DNA of 10,412 nt from JAKSUT01 sp045616505 (lineage in GTDB: Bacteria > Cyanobacteriota > Vampirovibrionia > Gastranaerophilales > Gastranaerophilaceae), in assembly GCA_045616505.1 (NCBI GenBank), contig JAZLGV010000119.1, positions 1 through 10,412 of the forward strand, written 5' to 3'. The notes beneath the pieces are model-generated. The model made no database searches. It was not told the DNA's origin and worked only from the letters and a program-made list of their open reading frames with translations. Of this stretch, positions 6,470-10,412 are shown piece after piece. The position numbers were made by a program, and so were the translations under genes. Every line of letters begins with the position of its first letter. Positions within the stretch are counted from its first letter, which is position 1.

Positions 6470-6874
6470 ATGAAATTTGAAGATTTAAAAAAAATTACTG
6501 TTGATGAAATTAAAAATGATATTGAAATGTACGCATGTGGAGAAAAAAGTTCTATATTGGGTATTGTATATGATAATAATCTGATGCTTTATGATAAATT
6601 ACTTGTTCAATATCATTGGTATGATAAAGCGTTTGACGATGTTGCCAAAAATACCTATAGACCATTAATTGATGCTGAAGAAAAGCAAATTGAAAAATAT
6701 GCAAATTATATTGCGGAAGAAGTTAAATTTTTAATAGATAGACATTTTCAGAATTGGGAAAAAAAGGGAAGAGAAAGTATAAATATTACTATTGACGATG
6801 TTAAGAAACCTAAAGCTAAATTAGTTTCAAATTCAAGAACACAAGTGTCACATGGAACAACATTAATGAGGTAA
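6470..6874 (+). CDS. Unknown 134-residue protein with shared C-terminal tail, first gene of the T4SS operon
   Basis: Not recognised. The ATG at 6470 follows AAAAGGAG by 10 bases and lies about 28 bases after the predicted transcription start; longer open frames upstream run through the oriT and promoter and are rejected. It is a soluble, helical, charged protein (for example QYHWYDKAFDDVAKN and EKQIEKYANYIAEEVKFLIDRHFQNW). The last 22 residues, KPKAKLVSNSRTQ...LMR, match the tail of four minus-strand proteins. Its stop overlaps the AAGGAG ribosome site of virB8, so the two are coupled. It occupies the place that mobC has in RSF1010, divergent from the relaxase across oriT, so an accessory relaxosome protein is one option; translocated cargo is the other. 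Confidence 0.75.
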   Translation: MKFEDLKKITVDEIKNDIEMYACGEKSSILGIVYDNNLMLYDKLLVQYHWYDKAFDDVAKNTYRPLIDAEEKQIEKYANYIAEEVKFLIDRHFQNWEKKGRESINITIDDVKKPKAKLVSNSRTQVSHGTTLMR

Positions 6875-6885
6875 GGAGAAAACAG

Positions 6886-7581
6886 ATGGCACAAGAATTT
6901 TTTACTCCAAAAGGAAATATTGACAAGATTTTTCCAAAAGAGGCCCGTGGACGCTTTGAGATGGATTTGGCAAATTTACGTTACGAAAAAGATATTGCAC
7001 AAAAGAGAAACGTTGTGCTTTTATTTTTAATTGCGGTTTGTGTCGGTGTTATGTGTTACATAAATTTAACCGCTAATTTTAAAACTTATGTTGTTCGTGT
7101 TGATAATGCAACAGGACGAGCTGAATTAGGCGGTCAATTAGTTGCAACCAATTATGAGCCACGGGATGCGGAGCTTAAATATTTTATTTCAGATTTTATT
7201 AGGCGGATAAGGACTGTTCCCCTTGACCCTATTTTGTATAAGGAAAATTGGCGTACCGCCCAATATTTCTTAATTCCCCTGGCAGCGTCAAAATTAAATA
7301 ATATGATTACTCAAGAAAATCAAATTGCAAGATTGGGTTCTGTAACCACTCAAGTTACAATTCGGTCTTTGCAAAAACAGCCAGGTTTAGAAAATACATT
7401 TCAAGTGCGTTGGTCAGAAGAAAATTTTGAAACCAACGGCACATATAATAAAGAAATTAATTTTTATGTCGGATTATTTTCTCTTGTTATTATTCCGCCA
7501 ACTAACGAAACGGAATTAACCGCCAATCCTTTAGGTATAAAAATTGGTGATTTAAGTTATGCAAGAGAGGTAATTAAATGA
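6886..7581 (+). CDS. virB8: T4SS inner-membrane protein VirB8/TrbF
   Basis: A 231-residue protein of the VirB8/TrbF family, an inner-membrane scaffold whose periplasmic domain contacts VirB9 and VirB10 during T4SS assembly. It has a cytoplasmic N-terminus of about 42 residues, one membrane helix (43-60, VVLLFLIAVCVGVMCYIN) and a periplasmic NTF2-like domain; YVVRVDNATGRAEL (68-81) and FIRRIRTVPLDPILYKENW with the following AQYFL are family-like and lean towards TrbF. AAGGAG lies seven bases before the ATG, overlapping the previous stop. Its TGA overlaps the virB9 ATG by four bases. It appears intact. The choice between VirB8 and TrbF is uncertain. Confidence 0.85.
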   Translation: MAQEFFTPKGNIDKIFPKEARGRFEMDLANLRYEKDIAQKRNVVLLFLIAVCVGVMCYINLTANFKTYVVRVDNATGRAELGGQLVATNYEPRDAELKYFISDFIRRIRTVPLDPILYKENWRTAQYFLIPLAASKLNNMITQENQIARLGSVTTQVTIRSLQKQPGLENTFQVRWSEENFETNGTYNKEINFYVGLFSLVIIPPTNETELTANPLGIKIGDLSYAREVIK

Positions 7582-8424
7582 ATATTCGTCATTTTAAATT
7601 CCTTTATAGAAATGCAAGATTTTTCAGCACACCGATTATTTTTTTATCGGCAGTGCTGATTGTCTCGCATTTTTCTTTTGCATTTGCGGAAGAATATCAG
7701 GGGTATGAAGTTAAAGCAAAATATACTTATGATGATGCGGATATTTCCGGTTCTCAATTAACTTTTGAATATCTCCCACAGTCTCTTTACGAAATTAATT
7801 GTAAGACAGGGCATATAACAGACATTGTTTTAAAACAGGGAGAGACAATTCAATATATTGGCGCCGGAGACACAGCACAATGGATGGTTGATAATACAGT
7901 TGTTGATGGTACGGCTCATGTTTATGTCAAGCCAAAATTAACAGACATTACTACAAATTTAATTATTAACACTGAATACCATTCATACAGATTAGTTTTA
8001 ACTTCTACTGATGTTTATCATCCTATTGTCCGTTGGGATTTCACCAAAGAAGATGCGGAAATATTAGAAGAAAATGAAAGAAACAAATATAGAGCAGTAA
8101 AAAAATCTAACCAAAAAAACGGACGTATTAAAAAAATTAAATTTTAATTACAAATTAGAGAAAAAGAAAAAGATTGAAGACCATTTTCTACCGGTTTCAA
8201 TCTATGACGATGGTATTCACACCTATATTAAGATGCAACAAAACAATAAATACGATTTGCCGGTAATTTATAACGTCAACCGTGAAGACGTTTTAACTTT
8301 AACTAATTACCGTGTACGAGGAAATTTATTTATTGTTGATAAAGTTTTCACACACGGACGAATTATTTTCACAAACAAAGCAAGTGTTGACTTTGTAAGT
8401 TGTAAAAAAAATAAAGGAGAATGA
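7578..8424 (+). CDS. virB9: T4SS outer-membrane-complex protein VirB9/TrbG, frameshifted
   Basis: VirB9 forms the T4SS core complex ring with VirB7 and VirB10. The first frame (7578-8147) gives a signal peptide (hydrophobic 18-32, cleavage predicted after AFA at 35-37) and the N-terminal domain, with SLYEINCKTGHITDIVLKQG and GDTAQWMV typical of the family. It then stops early. The C-terminal domain is in the +1 frame: LNFNYKLEKKKK, IYDDGIHTYIKM, DLPVIYNVN, VLTLTNYRVRG and FIVDKVFTHGRI are clear VirB9 features, ending at 8424. Removing one A from any of three A7 runs (8099-8105, 8113-8119, 8130-8136) would restore a protein of 281 residues, the usual family size; the last run gives the best join (IKK-LNFNY). 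This is either a broken gene or a sequence error. It overlaps virB8 and virB10 by four bases, as expected of an operon. Confidence 0.85.
8130..8136 (+). other. Probable frameshift position in virB9 (A7 run)
   Basis: This run of seven A is the most likely place of the one-base shift, since losing one A joins the two halves just before the conserved LNFNY strand. Two other A7 runs within 37 bases upstream are alternatives. Unlike the relaxase site, the needed shift is +1 and no standard slippery site for that is present. Confidence 0.6.
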
Positions 8425-9593
8425 TTTTGAATTTTTTGAACAACATTTTAATTAAATTAAAATTAAAAAAAGCTGATGAAACAGATTACGAATCAGAAAA
8501 TACCGATGTCATTTCTTCAAATGATGTTATCGGAGATGTTTTCATAGAAGATGAAAACCCTGAAGATGAACATCAAGGCTTAAATAAACAAAAAATTATC
8601 TTTGCAGTAGTCGGGTTAGTGGTTTTAGTGTCTGCGTGGACATATTTTTCTTCACAAGGTAATCAATTGACAAACGAACAAACACCGGCAGAAGAAAATA
8701 TCGTCAAAGTTCCAAATTTATCACAAAACCCGGCAGCAATTTTACCAGACACCTATGGGGAAATTGCAGCAGCAAAAAAGGGAAACGAACAAAAAGCTTC
8801 CGAAAATTTACAAACTCCCCCACCTACTCCTGAAATTCCTATTGTACAAGAGCAGCCCATCATTTCTGAGTATGACAGAAACGAAGAAAGACAATATCAG
8901 GAAGAGCAATCAAGAATTTTATCTTCAAAAATTGCTTTTGATTTGTCCTCGCCATCAGAAAATACTCAAATTATTTCTTCAAAATATAAAAAGTCCGTCA
9001 ATAATGCCAAATCGGGATGGACAATTACGGCCGGCTCTGTCATTCCGGCAACAATGTTAACCGGAGCAACAAGCGATATGCCTAATTCAGATGTTGTCGC
9101 CCAGGTAAGGCAAGATGTTTACGATTCTAAAACTGGGAAATACATCTTAATTCCCCAAGGGTCAAAAATTTTAGGAACATCAGGAACATTTGCATCACGG
9201 GGAAATAAAAGATTAGGCATTGTATTTAACAGATTAGTTTTTCCAAACGGTACATCTATTGATTTACCGAATCAAAACGGCATAGACGGCCCTGGTATGC
9301 CTGGGCTTAAGGACAGATACAGTGAACATAGTTCTACTATGGTTCGGACGGCTATTTTATCTGCCGCTTTTTCTGCGGCAGCACAAAGTGCAACCCGTAA
9401 TTCAGGTGGAACGGATTATACGGCATCTGCCGGTCAAGAAGCCGTTTCCGGGGCGGTAGCAGATGTTATGGATGTTGCAGATCAAATAATTAACAGGGAT
9501 GCCAATCTTCAACCGTCCATTGTTATCCGACCTGGAACGCAATTTGCGGTTTTCCTCAACAAAGATTTTGTTTTAAAGGAATATCGGGAATAA
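8421..9593 (+). CDS. virB10: T4SS core protein VirB10/TrbI
   Basis: A 390-residue protein that spans both membranes and passes the energy signal from the ATPases to the outer pore. Order seen: acidic cytoplasmic N-terminus (1-57), one membrane helix (about 58-77), a Pro/Glu/Gln-rich periplasmic linker (80-150) with PPPTPEIP, and the TrbI beta-barrel domain (from about 200) with GSVIPATMLTGATSDMP, AQVRQDVYDSKTGKYILIPQG, NRLVFPNG, GPGMPGLKDRYSEH and IVIRPGTQFAVFLNKD. It looks complete. GGAG lies only one base before the ATG at 8421 but seven before a TTG at 8427, so the true start may be that TTG, two codons on. The TAA stop lies inside the first unit of palindrome array D. Confidence 0.92.
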   Translation: MILNFLNNILIKLKLKKADETDYESENTDVISSNDVIGDVFIEDENPEDEHQGLNKQKIIFAVVGLVVLVSAWTYFSSQGNQLTNEQTPAEENIVKVPNLSQNPAAILPDTYGEIAAAKKGNEQKASENLQTPPPTPEIPIVQEQPIISEYDRNEERQYQEEQSRILSSKIAFDLSSPSENTQIISSKYKKSVNNAKSGWTITAGSVIPATMLTGATSDMPNSDVVAQVRQDVYDSKTGKYILIPQGSKILGTSGTFASRGNKRLGIVFNRLVFPNGTSIDLPNQNGIDGPGMPGLKDRYSEHSSTMVRTAILSAAFSAAAQSATRNSGGTDYTASAGQEAVSGAVADVMDVADQIINRDANLQPSIVIRPGTQFAVFLNKDFVLKEYRE

Positions 9594-9699
9594 TGCATAT
9601 TATCGGTAATAACATATATTACTAACAGTAATATGTATTATTACAAATAGTAAAACTTATCACGAATAATAAATATTATTGGAGATAATAAATGAAGTT
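9589..9699. repeat. 19-bp-period palindrome array D (six positions)
   Basis: Six units in perfect 19-bp register start at 9589, 9608, 9627, 9646, 9665 and 9684. The unit at 9665-9680 (AATAATAAATATTATT) is identical to the middle unit of array A; 9589, 9608 and 9627 are diverged palindromes, 9646 is degenerate (AATAGTAAAACTTATC), and 9684 is a left half-site (GATAATA). The array fills the virB10-virD4 gap: its first unit covers the virB10 stop, and its last covers the ribosome-site end and ATG of virD4. Confidence 0.85.
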
Positions 9700-10096
9700 T
9701 AGAAACAGATTAATTTTAGCAACATTAATAATTGCTGGCTCGGTAAGTTTTTCAACTTATAAATTTGCCGCTTATTTAAATTATCAACCTGGCTTAGGCA
9801 ATCCGCTATTTGTTTATGAAGGCATTAAATTTTACTATCCCTGGTCATATATTACGTGGTTTTCTAAATTTTACAGTTACGCTCCCCATGCATTTCATGC
9901 TACGGTTATTTATTTTTTAATCGGTATAATTTTGGCTTTGTTTATTCTTATCGGGGGAAAAGCAAAAAAGCAACTGTCTTCACATGGTACTGCCCGTTGG
10001 GCGACTTATGACGATTTGAAACAGATGGAATTAATTTCATCTTCCGGTGTTGTTGTAGGTTTATATGATTCTAAATTTAAAAAATGGGGGCTGTAA
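9692..10096 (+). pseudogene. virD4: T4SS coupling protein VirD4, N-terminal fragment cut by an IS
   Basis: VirD4 is the hexameric inner-membrane ATPase that selects substrates and feeds them to the T4SS. Only about 131 native residues are left: membrane helices at about 7-27 and 70-89, then SSHGTARWATYDDLKQ (97-111) and GVVVGLYDS (119-127), which in full-length proteins precede the Walker A loop. The last codons (TGG GGG CTG TAA) come from the IS end at about 10087, so the Walker A/B ATPase domain is missing and the fragment cannot work as a coupling protein. Full-length members are about 550-700 residues. The start is supported by GGAG seven bases upstream. The remainder may continue beyond the IS, outside the window. 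Confidence 0.85.
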
Positions 10097-10112
10097 CAAA
10101 ATAGCCCCTTTT
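10087..10112 (+). repeat. Hairpin at the IS end
   Basis: GGGGCT (10087-10092) pairs with AGCCCC (10103-10108) around ten bases and is followed by TTTT. It is probably part of the terminal repeat of the IS and may also act as a weak terminator of transcripts from the T4SS operon. Confidence 0.5.
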
Positions 10113-10153
10113 CATTTGCAAACCATCAAAAACTCAAATAAATCAACAAAACA

Positions 10154-10207
10154 GAAGGACAGGTGCTTGCCGGACATACGGCAGATACCCGTCCTTCCGC
10201 TTTTTTT
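10154..10207 (+). terminator. Rho-independent terminator inside the IS
   Basis: GAAGGACAGGT (10154-10164) pairs with ACCCGTCCTTC (10187-10197) with one mismatch, with a second inner stem GCCG/CGGC, and T7 follows at 10201-10207. It faces inward from the virD4 side and would stop read-through from the T4SS operon into the transposase antisense strand. Confidence 0.8.
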
Positions 10208-10287
10208 ATAGAATTCTCCCCTAAAAGTGTAACTTTAATAAGTCCTCCGAGGGGGTTTCCATAAAACTTTTCTGTCATTGAATGTTT

Positions 10288-10412
10288 TTATGCCGCTGTT
10301 CTTTCAAGAAATCTTTTGCCGGTACGGTTTGCAGATATCCTGTTGTGCAGTTTGCGGATATTGAACCCGAATGCCAGTAGCATCAGTTCCTTGTAGACGG
10401 CTTCCCTGCCCC
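10288..10412 (-). CDS. DDE transposase, C-terminal fragment (runs off the window)
   Basis: The last 41 codons of a minus-strand gene, read from the window edge to the TAA at 10290-10288. The peptide AVYKELMLLAFGFNIRKLH followed by NRISANRTGKRFLERTAA has the C-terminal 'E-x(3)-A-x-x-N-[IL]-x-K-L' helix found after the catalytic Glu of IS1182- and IS4/IS5-type DDE transposases. G+C content is higher than in the flanking genes, a sign of recent arrival. The family is not certain from so short a piece. Confidence 0.65.
   Translation of the reverse strand, partial: GREAVYKELMLLAFGFNIRKLHNRISANRTGKRFLERTAA

Larger units (their letters stand above)
10087..10412. mobile_element. Insertion sequence in virD4 (DDE transposase, one end seen)
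   Basis: From GGGGCTGTAAC at 10087 the DNA becomes markedly richer in G+C, the VirD4 frame breaks off, and a transposase 3' end appears on the minus strand. An end starting GGGGCTGT is common among IS1182/IS5-like elements (from memory). Between the IS end and the transposase stop, 10097-10287 holds a strong terminator and no gene. The other end and any target duplication are outside the window. Confidence 0.75.

Noticed and set aside
8233..8424. Independent 63-residue gene
   Set aside because: Its sequence is the C-terminal VirB9 domain and the homology continues upstream of its ATG in the same frame, so it is part of the frameshifted virB9.
9589..9699. CRISPR array
   Set aside because: Spacers are only 3 bp and the repeats are 16-bp palindromes; no cas genes are present.

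Overview
The window is an AT-rich, accessory stretch of DNA that looks like part of a conjugative or mobilizable element. Its host is probably a Gram-negative bacterium: VirB8, VirB9 and VirB10 build the envelope-spanning part of a type IV secretion system (T4SS). Strong AAGGAG ribosome sites and near-consensus sigma70-type promoters are present. A gut-associated alphaproteobacterium would fit, but this is a guess. Both ends are mobile-element fragments: an IS3-type OrfA start at the left, and a more GC-rich DDE-transposase IS at the right that has cut off virD4.

Layout, left to right. Positions 1-139 hold the end of an IS3-family element. On the minus strand, read from 6226 down to 216, are a MOBQ relaxase (RSF1010 MobA-like, with a frameshift at a run of 11 A), an unknown protein with three 57-residue repeats, two unknown proteins in a short operon, and a HipA-like kinase. 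Between the relaxase and the plus-strand genes lies an oriT that closely resembles that of RSF1010/R1162, with two back-to-back promoters beside it. On the plus strand are a small unknown protein, virB8, virB9 (frameshifted), virB10 and the N-terminal part of virD4.

Two shared features tie the region together and are its most unusual content. First, five proteins with otherwise different sequences (HipA-like kinase, three unknown minus-strand proteins, and the small protein ahead of virB8) end in the same tail: KPKxKLV, then 13-16 mostly basic or polar residues, then a final Arg. Next to a T4SS and a relaxase, this is a good candidate for a C-terminal secretion signal marking proteins for transfer into recipient cells. 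Second, four gene borders carry arrays of 16-bp AT palindromes (RATAATA-NN-TATTATY) repeated with a strict 19-bp period. They overlap stop codons, sit ahead of the kinase, the two-gene operon and virD4, and look like an operator family or cassette boundaries.

Working model (inference): the relaxase nicks at oriT, VirB8/9/10 with other components and VirD4 form the channel, and the tailed proteins are cargo co-delivered with the DNA. This copy may be defective, because virD4 is interrupted before its ATPase domain and virB9 is out of frame.
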